From assembly GCF_043290135.1 (NCBI RefSeq), contig NC_134702.1, positions 86,115,317 through 86,179,316 of the forward strand: a stretch of DNA of 64,000 nt, written 5' to 3'. The translations under genes were made by a program, and so were the position numbers. This DNA is from Rhipicephalus microplus (taxonomy: Eukaryota; Arthropoda; Arachnida; Ixodida; Ixodidae). The notes under the pieces are model-generated. The model saw nothing but the letters and a program-made list of their open reading frames with translations, did not search any database and was not told where the DNA came from. Below, one piece after another: positions 1-11,500 of the stretch; position 1 is the first letter of the stretch; every line of letters begins with the position of its first letter.

Positions 1-11
1 GCGTTTGATGA

Positions 12-1933
12 TTAGCCATTATGCGTCTCCTGGTTCATGACCGACAATCCGGGCCTGTTGTGAATTTTCCCAGCTTTTTCTCTGACGTTGATGCCTGTGG
101 CATGGTTTCGCAAGGCTTTCGTGCATTCGACGTGTTGTGCCTGGATTTTCTTGTCGAGATTCTCGGGATTTCTATCTACATTTATCATTACTTGCTCTAT
201 AACTGTCGGTATAACTTCCTTCAATGTTTCTTTCAGCATTGACGACGTAATCATTGAGTCGCCTCCTGCATTCGGTTGCGTCTGCAATTTCTGGCCACTC
301 TGGGCGGGTATAGAGTTTTGTTGCGGGTGCTGCGTTTGTTGCTTTTTTAGTTCACTATTTTCGCGTTCTAGGTCACCTATTCGCCCCGCATTATCTCTAA
401 CTCACGTTATAAGCGCGTGAGTTGTGGTGTTTAGTGTGAGTGTAGGGAGGATTTTGCTGCCCAGCTCACCTGGTTCTTTGCTTCCTTCTTCTGCGCCTTC
501 TTGCCCTTGTGCTCTTGTTGCTTTGCTTGGGCCTGCTTGTGGCCACCATTCCTGGAGTTGGAGCAGTCTCGAGAGCCGGACCTGGATCGGGAACAGGAAC
601 GGGCCCCGCCTGGCGGTGCAGAGTCCTCGCGGTCCGTGGTGAACCAGTGTCTATTGAGTATGCCAGCGGTTTGTGGTGTGCTGTGTTGGTGCGACAGCAG
701 CGACCGGCCTTTTTGAGGGACGCATTTGAGTTTTTTGGTGCACTCCGATGCCGCCGTGGGATGGCGTCCTCCGCACAGGGCACATTCCGGATCGCAAGTG
801 TGGTCCTCAGGTGGGTCTCTTAGGCGACAGTTGCTGCACGCATTTCTCATTGGTGTGGGACAAACATCCGTCCTATGTCTCCGGCTCTTGCAGAGTTTAC
901 AGTACTGCCGTGTGGGTTGATAAGGCACGCACGGCATTTCGCCACCGTAATAATACACGAAGCGCGGCAGTATTGGTCCATCGAACGTAATCACTGCAGT
1001 TTGTGACTGTCCGAGCATGCGGGCTCGAACAATTGTCACTCCTTGAGTGCGCACTCGGAGATGGCTCAGGAGTTCAGCTTCTGGCGTTTCGCGTTATAAT
1101 CCCTGTACCACTCCTTTCAAGCATCCAGCAGGAGTGGATATGTAGGTGTTTACGGTATAGTTGGTGCCATTGAGCTCCAGTGTCTTTATCTTCAAGATAT
1201 TTTCTGCTACATCTTCGTACGGAGTGTTTGCAATAATTATGTTTGATCCGTTGCGAAGGCGAAGCAGAAATTTGTGGCTGTTACAGGCCTCCGAGTCACC
1301 GCTCGCATGTTCTATCGCTCGCGCAACCTGGTATGCTTTCAGTTCTTTCACAACACACCCTGGTCTGGGCCGCATGATAATCTTCATATCGTTTTTAGGC
1401 AGTGGTGCCGCGCGCGTTCGTCGTCAGCCCCTTTCAGATGCTCTTCTGCGTCGCTCTTCTGCAAGCGTTCTAGCGCCGGAGCTGTTGCTCTCAGTTACGC
1501 CTCGAGCAACGCTGTCATCACTCGCTGCGCGTTCTTGTTTCCTGATGCGTTTTCGCTGTCGAAATGACATAGCTACCTGCCACTGACCATTCTTGGCTTC
1601 GTCGTCGCGTTCTTCCGCAGAGTCTTTTTCCTTGATCTCGGCGTCGCTAGTAGATTCCCCTTGTAGCACCTCGTCAGCTGAAAGGAAATCTTCGTTGACG
1701 TCCACCGCATAGCTCACTTGGGTTTCGATGTCTTGGTCATCCATATCCATAAGTGCCTGGGCTAGTTCCGGGTCGTTGTCCGTTAGGGTTCGGGCAGGTG
1801 CAGCGCGACGCGTGGGCCGAGAGCTGGTTGCCAGGACTTCGCGTTCCGCTTCGCCGCGAGGCTTAGCGTGGCGGGCTGGCATGCTCTGCCGAAGGTCTTC
1901 ACTTCTCAGAAGAAACAGGAATCGCTTGTCCAA
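12..1933 (-). pseudogene. ORF1 (gag-like, three zinc knuckles) of an I/Jockey-type LINE
   Basis: From 1933 down to 431 a single frame of about 500 codons is kept, broken only by TGA at 1424-1426 and TAA at 1094-1096. Sequence on both sides of each stop reads on in the same frame, so these look like two point nonsense mutations in one ORF1. The order is an acidic/basic N-terminus, an RNA-binding-like middle domain (about 1094-1387), then CCHC knuckles: CKLCKSRRHRTDVC (CX2CX4HX4C), a CX2CX8HXC knuckle and CALCGGRHPTAASEC. A Ser/Arg-rich tail follows. After the stop at 431 another frame (about 410-12) carries a coiled-coil-like stretch (RIGDLERENSELKK) and continues towards the window edge, implying a frameshift. 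ORF1 proteins of this type coat LINE RNA. The RT-bearing ORF2 would lie beyond base 1. The clade (I versus Jockey) is inferred from knuckle layout. Confidence 0.75.
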
Positions 1934-2344
1934 AAAGGTGGTGTCAGCGTGTACCTGACGTCTTCCTGCACAATTTCCGTAGTTTCACTGGTAGTCACAT
2001 GATTTTAACCGCTGCTAGGTACGATGATTGACGGAGCCGATGTGAACGCGTGGGCACTCCTCGGCGCCACCTGACGGTCCGGCCCGGCGGTAACCGACTC
2101 AAAATGCGACTGCATTTCGCGCCGACGACGTTACCTCGACAGCACTGCGTCTGCTTAACTTCGCGACGGAAGAATGCCGGGTGCGCTCAAACGCGCATGC
2201 GTCAAAGCAACACATCGGGGCGTGCGCCTGCGAGTATATTCCAGGCAGATCCGTGCCTGGCGTGGCATCGCGAGCGTGACGCGACCAAACGAATGTCGGC
2301 GCGCACGCGCGCCGGGCCCCGTCGAAGTGTTTTGGTGCCTTGAG
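1934..2344. other. GC-rich region upstream of the LINE ORF1
   Basis: This stretch is richer in G+C and CpG than its surroundings and lies immediately 5' of the minus-strand ORF1, so it may be the LINE 5' UTR/internal promoter. The open frames here (for example 2050-2343) have no recognisable motif and look like by-products of base composition. Confidence 0.3.
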
Positions 2345-3385
2345 TGTGGCACATAGTCATGTTCTTACATGACACGACTCATGATTACCATGATTGCATC
2401 AGTCACATACCTTTATCATCCATTCACGTGAAGTAATACCAAATTTAGCATAAGTGAGGCTAGCGAAACGGCCGCGAGCACATCAAAAGTGTGGCATGTA
2501 GTCTTATTGTTACATGACACGCATGTCACGATTATCATGTTTGGACGTGTCATTTACATATGTCATCCGTTCGCCTTCCGTAATACCGAATTTGACATAT
2601 GTGAAGCTAGCGAAACGGCCGTGAGCGCATCATGAGTGTGGCAGGTAGTCCTGCTGTTACATGGCATCCATCTCCTGATTAACATGTTCGCAACAGTCAC
2701 ATACATTCGTGATCCATTCACGTCACGGAATACCAAATGTGGTGTATGTGAAGCTAGGGAAACGACCAGGAGCGCATCATGAGTGTGGCATGTAGTCATG
2801 TTGGTACATGACACGCGTCTCATGATTATTATGTTTGAACCAGTCATATGCCTTCGTCATCTATACACGTCTTGTAATACCAAATTTGGTGTATGTGAAG
2901 CTAGCGAAACAGCCGCGAGTGCATCATGAGTGTGGCATGTAGTCATGTTGTCACATGACACGCATCTCATGATTATCATGTTTGCACCAGTTACATACCT
3001 TCGTCATCCATTCACGTGCCGTAACACTAAATTTGCTATATGTGAAGCCAGAGAAACGACTGCAAGCGTACCGTGAGCATGGCGCGTAGTTATCACTCAT
3101 GACTTACATGAAATGCATGTCATGATTTTCACGTTAGCGTCTGTTACTTGTGTTCGCCCTGCAGCCATGTCATACCTTGCCTATTTTGCAACATGTCATG
3201 TGAATGAAACCACCGCAAGAGCAGCAAGACCTGGATATAATAATTATGACATTCATGACATACATGTGACGATAGTCATGTTATGACTAGTCACTTATGC
3301 TCGTTATACAGTCTTGTTATGCCATACCGAATTTGGTATTGATACCATTAACGAATCGGCCAGGAGAGCTAAATGTCGTAGGCGG
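2345..3385 (+). repeat. Array A of a ~147-bp tandem repeat
   Basis: The marker GTGTGGCATGTAGTC and its variants recur at about 2342, 2489, 2636, 2782, 2928 and 3075, a period of 146-147 bp. Each unit also carries CATGATTATCATGTT, ATTCACGT, AATACCAAATTTGG and GAAGCTAGCGAAACGGCC. Copies differ by perhaps 10-20%. After the last regular unit the sequence changes into an end module (about 3190-3385: GAATGAAACCACCGCAAGAG ... GCTAAATGTCGTAGGCGG) that abuts a (GATA)n tract. The same family recurs at 31.06-32.14 kb and 57.71-57.94 kb. No coding potential is seen. Confidence 0.85.
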
Positions 3386-3468
3386 TTAGATAGATAGATA
3401 GATGGATAGATAGATAGATGGATAGATAGATAGATAGATAGATAGATAGGTAGATAGATAGATAGATA
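3386..3468. repeat. (GATA)n microsatellite
   Basis: TAGATAGATA repeats with occasional GATG and GGTA variants, directly following the end module of the 147-bp array. The related end module at 57.7 kb is also joined to this microsatellite in the same relative orientation. Confidence 0.95.
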
Positions 3469-3477
3469 CGCTCAAAG

Positions 3478-4842
3478 TCACTGAAGCTCACTTAGAAATG
3501 CTTCGCATTTAAAAACTCGAATTAAATTGCGTCTTGAACTTGTAGCCAGTGAAGGGTTTTTGGTCCCAGTCATTAATGAAGTGCCATCTCCAGGAGCTGC
3601 ACCCGTCAGTTTGCCGAATGATGACCAGAATAGGCCAGTGACGGAGAGCGGCGGCGTTGAGGAAGCGCGATGGGTGGCCCTGAAATGACGGCGAGCGGCT
3701 AGACCAGTTTTCGTGGGCGACGACATCAGCGTAGGACGGTTAGGAGCATGGAGATGAATGGCGAGGTGAAGGGTCCTGAAGATGGTCGTCCGGAAAAGCG
3801 AGTTGCGAATAGTGTCCACAATCCTGACGGCGGTCATTAGTAAAGCTTGGCCGGCAATACCATCTGCTGCGGCAATGGTGGGTGATGTGCCCAACACGAG
3901 AGCAAGAGAAGCAGATGGGTCTGTCATCTTGTGTGCGCCACTCAAATGGATTTCGGTAGTGTGATGCAAACGGTGGAGCCGAAGCTGCCGCAGCGAGAAG
4001 TGAAGCAGCATCGTGGTCAGCCTTGAGGACGGGAGTGCTCATGGGCTGCGGCATGTGCCTGCCGGGCTGGGGAACCTGGGCGCCCAGGTTGGCAAACTCC
4101 TGACGTAGGATGGCTTGATTAAGCGAGACTGTTGCCCAGCTGTCTTGCGCCGAGGATTGATAGGAAGCGAATGCCATGGCCTCCAGCTCCTGGCGCACAG
4201 TCCTTGCGATAATGGCAGGAGGCGCAAGTGGACGGGGCTTCGCAGAGTCTTCGCAAGACGAAGTAGCAGCGGTGATCGGAAGTCTCGCGAAGTGGTGCAT
4301 TATTCGCCTTTTTTCAGCCTTTTCAAATCGTCGGCATTCGGATATGATGCAGTCGACAGTGGTGCAGTTCTTACACATGAGTATGCGTTTGAACACGTTG
4401 CTGATCTTTTCCGCCTCCGTCGTGTCTTTGTCAGTCTTCCGAGACAGTGCCAGTACGTCTTCGATGTATGCGACGTACGACTCCGTCGATGATTGAACAC
4501 ACGCGACGTGAGTTCCTGCTTGGGTGCCATATGACGTGCATCTGGCCGACCGAAAAAATCACGAAGCTTCTGCTTGCACACATCCCAGCTGATTGATTCT
4601 TCTTCATGCGTCTTATACCAGGCGTGTGCCATACCCCGTTGGTCGAAAAGAATATTTGCCAGCATAAGCGTCTCGTCCCACCCGTAGTGCTTGCTGACGT
4701 GCTCGAATAATGCGAGCCATTCTTCGACGTTCATGCTGTCCGTACCGGAAAACGTGCCAGGGTCGAAAATATGGGGAGGGGGGGGGGTCACAGGTGACGA
4801 AGCCGGCGGGGACTGCGAGGCCTGAGTGCCGGTTTCAGGCAT
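3478..4842 (-). pseudogene. Ty3/Gypsy-type Gag, frameshifted, with a pol remnant
   Basis: The ATG at 4842 starts a Gag with a Pro-rich leader, then a retrotransposon capsid domain (HIFDPGTFSG ... VEEWLALFEHVSKHYGWDE ... AHAWYKT ... WDVCKQKLRDFFGRP). Near 4495 the frame shifts: the first frame runs into basic nonsense while the continuation (ESYVAYIEDVLALSRKT ... CRRFEKAEKRRI) lies in the frame open to 3740. A CCHC knuckle, CFSCSRVGHITHHC (CX2CX4HX4C), sits near the C-terminus. Downstream, about 3480-3700 has weak pol-like fragments, then the copy stops against the GATA tract, so protease, RT and integrase are absent. Gag normally packages the element RNA into particles; this copy is broken. 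The shorter frame at 3478-4011 is mainly a shadow of this Gag. Confidence 0.75.
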
Positions 4843-4921
4843 TGCGTCTTGACAAAGGTGGCGTCCACTGCAGAGTTCCAGAGCCGGGTTGTGTGAATAC
4901 CCCGCACCTTCCACCAAAAAG

Positions 4922-5060
4922 ATGTTACGCGGAAGATTTATTCGTCGGCAGCGGGTCTCGCTAACGCTGTACAGAGCGCACAGTCATGCAGGCCAGCGGG
5001 GAAGCTCGAGATTCCAACCCACAACAAGCACGTTGTCATCTTCCTCCTTTTGGGTGTCAT
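4922..5060 (-). repeat. Probable LTR (5') of the Gypsy fragment
   Basis: Read on the minus strand this segment runs TGACACCC ... GTAACA and holds an AATAAA about 20 nt before its end. It is followed by TCTTTTTGGTGGAAGGTG, which is placed where a primer-binding site would be, and then by the Gag ATG about 80 nt on. No second LTR copy is in the window to confirm the limits, so the length of about 140 bp is a guess from the TG...CA ends and position. Confidence 0.4.
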
Positions 5061-5189
5061 TTCAGTGTTTGTGCTGGAGCAACAGTTCTATACACGTATC
5101 AATATTTAGGTATTTTTTCGTAACTTGTATAGCTATAGCACATCACTTGACACTTTTGCTCAGTATTCTAATTTGTCTGGTGCTCTTTT

Positions 5190-6600
5190 AAACACCACCA
5201 AACGTAAGGCACTGCGCTTTGGTGCTTCAGAGAACTATTGCCAGAAGACGTCGAATATCTTCAAGCTGGTAAGGTGCTAGGCATTTGATTTGAAGAAGGA
5301 GATGTCTCAAAAAGGACCTGGGATGACGTACTTAGCAGATCCACCGATGTAATATCAGCCGCCACTCATTTCAACTTGTCATGAACGGCAGAAGCAAGAG
5401 TTATGAAGACACAGGCATGCGCTTTTGCGTTTTACATAGCACACATTACCCTTCTATCTCGCTGTGTAACAGGACGCCTAGCCTCTTTTGCGAGGACATT
5501 CTTCTAGAGAGAAAAACCAGCAAAGGTACAAAGGAAATTTTTACAGCGTCCCGCAAACCATGGAGGCCTGGGTATTCTAGACATACCAACATTCACGAGA
5601 GCGCTGTCTGCAAAAACAACATGAACGCTCTTCGATGACGGCAATTACTCCGGGTATAGGGTCTTGATGTGCTGGAGCAGTACAACAAAAGGTACTTTCA
5701 CGGCAAATCCATCATCGGACCACGCGGAGAAATTTCGCTTAAGTTCTATAGAGCTGCCAGTGACTTAAAACGAACAGTGGAATCAATAGGAGCATGCAGT
5801 CTGGAAGATGTTTCATCACAGGAAATAAGCGAAATGGTGACATGTAGCACACTGAGCAAAGAGGAAGAAGAAACATCCTGCCCGAAAAATTGGAAACAAT
5901 GGTGTTGTAATCACGTACCTAACCAGGTGCACAAGTTTGACTGGTTGAGAAGGTGGAGGGCATTGTCTACCCGGGACCGGTTAACACATTGGGGAGTCCT
6001 TCCAAATGACCGCCGTCCGAATTGCAGCAAGAGAGACGGTGGAACATGCTCTGTTTCAGAGCTCGGTGGCGAAAGGCGTCTGGCGCATGGTACAACGCCT
6101 CTTTGGCTTTCGCACAATGCGCGCGCATGGGAGCAGAATGTGGGCTGTTTGCAAGTCTGGTCTTTACAGTGACCTTGTACGTACTGTGGTGGTGACGCTG
6201 TTTAGTGAAAGTACGGCACAATCTCATAGAGGCGCCTATCCCGCATTCTAGAAAATACAGCTCATTGTGTGGAATTACCTAGATCAGCAGCTGGGAAGGC
6301 ACGGCGCAGAGGCTTTCCTTCGATGATGGCACACACGTTTTTTCAGAGGAAGGGAGGGACAGTAGAAGTTTCCTGTTGTTCCGTACTAGCCACGCGCCCA
6401 CTCTTGTACGCATGCATACGTGGTATTCTGTAAAATGCGATTGACTTGATTCATTTTAATTGTACTTTGACTTGTAACATTTGGATACCCAGTGATAAAT
6501 TAAATATTGGTGCTCATTTGTAAGATGTATACACTGTCTTTGCTTGTTTTCAACGTTTTGTTTGTGAATGTACAAGTTAAGTGTACAATAAACTTCCCTT
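5190..6600 (+). pseudogene. Decayed 3' end of a non-LTR retrotransposon (Tx1/L1-like)
   Basis: Conserved LINE pieces appear in shifting frames: RT thumb-like and post-RT segments (WDDVLSRSTDVISAATHF; KVQRKFLQRPANHGGLGILD near 5540; KFDWLRRWRALSTRDRL near 5930; then a zinc-binding C-terminus CPNC...ETVEHALFQS at about 6015-6070). Many stops and frameshifts interrupt it. The WRxK...V.R..L..P...GGLG block and the final C..C...ETVEH pattern match the layout of the better preserved Tx1/L1-type copy at 21.2-23.3 kb, so I place it near that clade. An ACAATAAACTTCCC poly(A) signal at about 6585-6595 marks the likely 3' end. EN and most of the RT are missing. Confidence 0.6.
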
Positions 6601-8229
6601 TCTCAATAACCGAACGCCAACAGCTCATCATGCCCCTATTTAAATGGCTGCCGCCGCCACCATCTCACGGTTGGCACGGCTTCACTCGTGGGCAAGTATT
6701 TGCACTCCAGCGATTTTTTTAACATCCTTGGAAAGTACCGAAGAGACACAAAGACCCCCCAACTTCACACTTCTTTCATGCAGGGCTTGCAGCACCAGTG
6801 CGAAGCTACCTTAACCTTTTGGTTGTTTGGAGCTCCTGAATTTGTTCCTTCGTGATTCCTACGCAAATAGTCTTATCAAAAGTCTCGTGCAGGAAAATCA
6901 ACAGAGTTTTCAGAAAAAAAATCACGTGGGATTGGATTCAAACGTCTCCTACAGAATCATCTTGTTCATTACATCATCCTGTGAACACCATACCAACCCT
7001 TTCTTCGCTAAACTGAGCCCAGGAGATACACCATGCATACTACTCTAAAACATTTGAAACAGATCGTGTAGTCGTCCCCTCAGAGGTCTTTGCATAATGG
7101 CCTCTCAAGGCGAATGCAAAGCTATTGTGGCTCACGAGTCATGTTATCATGCTATTGACAATCTCGTTGCAGTGGGCGACCCTGTTATGAGGCTGCAATT
7201 TTTTTTCCCAGCTGCGTGTTTCAATAGCTCCAGGAGGATGACCAAACCGCGAACTCCTATAGAAAACGATAGCAGACATGGAAGTACGCCCCGTGCCGCT
7301 TTCACTAGATGAAGTCTTTATCGTAAAATTTATGCATTTCAGACCAAAGTACTTTCCTAAGCGATACGAACTGCTAATTGTTCACTACCTAAGTTTTTGC
7401 CGCAGTTCGAAGGTTGGTAGTGCCAGCTGATCGACCGTGTATCAACGATGTCTTGCGTGATCCTGCGCGTTCTACAGAAAACTGCGTGAACTCGAAATGA
7501 CGTATGAACTGAACGGCACTGCGAGAATATTCGTGCCAAGCCTACTTGACGGATTTACCTCAGTAGTGCTGCTTGCGAGTATCGTGGCGGCATGGGACGG
7601 AATGTTTAGCGAGGCGACGGTTTGCAAACATATTACGCCGTCGTCAGTACTTGCGCTGTCAGCAACATGGAGTTGCTTCTTCAAGGAAACACAAGCATTT
7701 AACTTCCCATTGAGTAGCTCTTGTGTCACAGCCATGCTCAGACTCTAACCGTGCGCAAGTCACTGCACTATGATGTTGCAGGTTTCATACGCGTGATCAA
7801 AACAAGAATATTTCTGCAATGTCGAAGCTGCTAATGTTTGTCTAACAACAACGGCATCCAGAATGTACCGATGAAGGGCGGGCGAAGTTAGCAGAGAGGC
7901 GTGTATTGTATCCTAACTGCATGTTTCATCGCTCTGGCCATTCTGATTCGCTGGTCGGGCTCGAGCGTGTTGGTGGCATGTGGCGCTCTATAAAACCTAC
8001 TGTAGTAGGGCTGCATGCAAAAACTATATATGCTTTTATGTTGACCTAACTTAATGATTTGGTCCAATAAATACAACCAAAGTGAGTTACGAGCACGAGA
8101 AAAGACTAACGCACAAGGGAGCATGAAGTGCAACTTCCTCTTCGTCAGTTAGCAGCTGGTCATTCAACCTGACGGTCAATCTAGGTGCGTTGACAATCTT
8201 ACGCCCAGTAAAAATTGTTCGTCTTCACG
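6600..8229. other. No recognisable feature
   Basis: AT-rich sequence without recognisable domains, SINEs or long repeats. Two overlapping antisense open frames around 7472-7748 (about 85 codons each) have no motif I recognise; either could be decayed transposon or chance. Confidence 0.4.
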
Positions 8230-8243
8230 ATAGTTTCTTCCAA

Positions 8244-8491
8244 TTGATTTGATTGATTAATATGTGGGGTTTAACGTCCCAAAACCACCATATGATCATG
8301 AGAGACGCCGTAGCGGAGAGCTCCGGATATTCCGACCACCTGGGGTTCTTTATCATGCACCCAAATCTGAGCACACGGGCCTACGACATTTCCGCCTCCA
8401 TCGAAAATGCAGCCGCCGCAGCCGGGATTCAAACCCGCGACCTGAGGGTCAGCAGCCTGGTACCTTAGCTACAAGACCACCGTGGCGGGGC
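8244..8491 (-). mobile_element. Ruka-like tRNA-derived SINE with 14-bp target duplication
   Basis: The minus strand begins with a tRNA-like head (GTGGTCTTGTAGCTAAGG resembling an A box; GGTCGCGGGTTTGAATCCC a B box) and continues through the body GGTGGTCGGAATATCC ... GTTTTGGGACGTTAAACCC to a short ATCAATCAA-type tail. Flanks 8230-8243 and 8492-8505 are both ATAGTTTCTTCCAA, a perfect 14-bp target-site duplication, which fixes the limits. The family matches the Ruka SINE known from ixodid ticks. It would be mobilised by a LINE in trans. Confidence 0.9.
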
Positions 8492-8505
8492 ATAGTTTCT
8501 TCCAA

Positions 8506-11500
8506 CAACACTGCTAAAACTAATCTGCTGCTAAAAGCAAGCAAGAAAAAATCGCAAGCCCAATTGACTTTCCGCGCTCAATGATTTTTATGGGATTCAT
8601 GCACCACAAATCACTGACGAATGGTACGTGCACTTAAAACATGGTGGGTTTCAACTGCAATGGTCGGACGATAACATTTACCTGATCTACAAGGCTACAA
8701 AAAACCTCGCGAAGCTGATGCGGGCTATAAAAGAAAGCGCAAGTTGCTACATTTCTCACTTCCCGAAAGCCTCACGTCTGGCAAGAATGAATAAAATTTA
8801 TCATCTCACGGTCGGTCTAGTTTATTGACTGCTGCAGTAAACATTAAAAATACATAGAGTTCGTTTTTTGCTAACGCGTTAACACTGAGGCTAGCACAGC
8901 CCAACAAGAGAGCGTCTTCCTACGAACCCTCCTCGAGAGGATGCCGAGGAATTTCGCTTGGTGGCGCGACAGTCTATGGTGATTGCGAATAGGTTGGCGG
9001 TGTACTCCTGCCTTCATTCCAAGCCTAAATTCTAAGGGTGTTGAGAAATAAACTTTAATTCTGAAGATGTTGAAAAAAAAACGATTGTACAACGAGTTCA
9101 TAAAGATCACTTGGTGATAGCAAATTGCCAAAGAATGCCATGGCGTGTTGTTCGAGTAGCAAGAATGGTATGTGAATATTTAATGTACCGACGATTTACT
9201 TAGCGGTAATGACATGAACCATCGCTTCTTACAGGCCATCCCCCTTTATTGCACGAACCGATGTCGGAATTCCCCTCTTTTCACACGCTTGGAAACAATA
9301 CCTTGCGGTGTACGATGGGTACTCCAACTATCTCAAACGGCAGCTTATTTCACATACGACGAGTTGCCATCTAATTGATCAGCTTATCATAATACTAACC
9401 AGCCACACAATTCTATTAGAAGTATCCACAGATGAGAAAGAGCAGTATGCTTCCCAAGAATTTGCTCCTTTGCAAGAAAGTACGACTTCACACATTATTT
9501 CAAACACAGGGTTCTCCTTTTCGAATACCATAGCGGAGAAGGTAGTGTAAAAAAATGAAGCGTGTGCTGAAACAGTCATTGTTTTTCACAGATTATTTAT
9601 GGATTGATGTTTTGAATTACAGGATGGCACCACTGAAAAATGGAAGAGCATCATCCGAGCTGCTCAAGGTCAAAATGCTGAAGGCATGACTGCCCCATTT
9701 GCCTGTATGTCAGGTTGCCGAGGCAAGAAAAGACACAAGTCGGCCAATAGAAACATTCCTATTCACCATTCAATGAAGATGATCATAGAATATTTACAAC
9801 GAAAAGTGGTTCTAGACTACTCAAACATGAGCCCAAAAACTAGTCATTTCGCGATCGTATGTATTCTGCCTGGAAGATGGAAGGCACCTTCATCTGAATT
9901 ACCAACACCTATTAAACAACCTAAAGGATTTCAGTGATTGTCAGACTACAGATAGTGACGACTGGAAAGATGCTGTAAGAACAAGAAGAGCCACAGAACA
10001 TTCTGTGCGCACCCTACTCGCGAGATCCACAAATTGGACAGTACATGACAATGCGACCACTTTAAAACTATAAAATGATCTATACCAGCCGCTTGATGGT
10101 CCTGGCCCCCTGCACCTACATATGATCAGACGAAAGGGATTCCTTCGGAACTCTCCACTGCAATAGGATTATATAGTCGAGGAGGGCCAGTTTGTCAGCA
10201 AAAGCCTAGTATTTGTTGTAGTAAGGGGTCTAAAAAAGGTTCTTTCCTCTCACCTATGGAAACATTAGGCAGATTTCTAAAGGTCACAATAATTGCGTTC
10301 TGTTGAAATTGTGTACCCCCACTAGCAACGATGAGGCCAGCAGTACATCAAAAAAAAAAGCAAAGCGCTACAACAATGAATCACTTTTTTTTTGCCTCAT
10401 GTGATGGATTGACGACACAGTCGGAAGGATCGAAAATAATTTGAAAGGTGCTCAGACAGTTCAGCACCGTTCGCATGAAGCAGTGGTTATGCGTGTGAGA
10501 TACCAGTTTCACAAATATATGGGCTATGAAAAATCCTTCTGCATACCTATATGAAGCGCATGAATTTCACCTATATTTCGACGTATGCGCTCACAGGCAC
10601 GTTGCCGCTATGATGCGAGGGCCTCTGATGACAACCTGTCCTTATATTTATCTACAATAATTGATAAAAGCAAAACAAGCTGCACAAGAGAGCTGCGTGT
10701 GCACCCTTGCTGCCTTCTAAAGCAGAAATTTACATGCTGCAGGTGGAACGAAAGAACCTCCCCGAAACAGGACAAACGCCCACTAACACTTCTGTGGGAG
10801 CCACGATGTTGAATTGGCAAAAGAATAGCATCAATAGAGTGTTCTAGAACTGCTGAGTGGCGTGAATGCACCTCAGCACCTGGTGCGTTCCGCGTCGACC
10901 GTATACCGGCGATGCTGCACTCGATTAGCACTGAAAGCGCAGCGCACCGCAAGCACGAACTACTCTGTCTTTCAGCTACCCAGGCGCGATCTTTCAATGC
11001 AGCTTTCTTTGTGCCCGCCAGTCATTCATTTCTAGCGCATGTTGTCATAACCCTTGAGAAGTGATGCGCCTAAGTACTGAACTTCACTTAAACAAAAGCC
11101 CTTGTGAGAGATCAAAAGTTATTTTATTGAGGTTAAATCATTAAAATGATTACTAAAGGGATGAAAACTATGAGCAAAAATACCTGATTGGCGAAGTGAA
11201 GCCTTATTGTTTGAACATTGTTACACATGTACCTGAAGCTAGACGTCCTTCAAAGTAGTTTTTTACTATGAGCATCGATAGAAGCGCGTGATATAATTCA
11301 GCTGGTACTATAAACAGAACTTGGCTTCAAGGTGTTAAAGATATTATTTTTGGCAGTTAAATTATCCTGTTAAAAGCATGCCGAAACAAGATGGCGCAAG
11401 TGGAGGGGAGCGAGAGAGATAACCTTAACCTCCTCGACCCCCAAAATTTTCATGCTTTAAGTTTTCAGGGGACACTAAATTATTTACACGCACTCACAGC

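Noticed and set aside
2360..3385. CRISPR-like array because of regular spacing
   Set aside because: The whole 147-bp unit is repeated with gradual divergence; there are no short identical repeats with unique spacers and the genome is eukaryotic.
7472..7748. Host exon in either strand
   Set aside because: Two antisense frames of similar length with no motif, splice site or poly(A) support.
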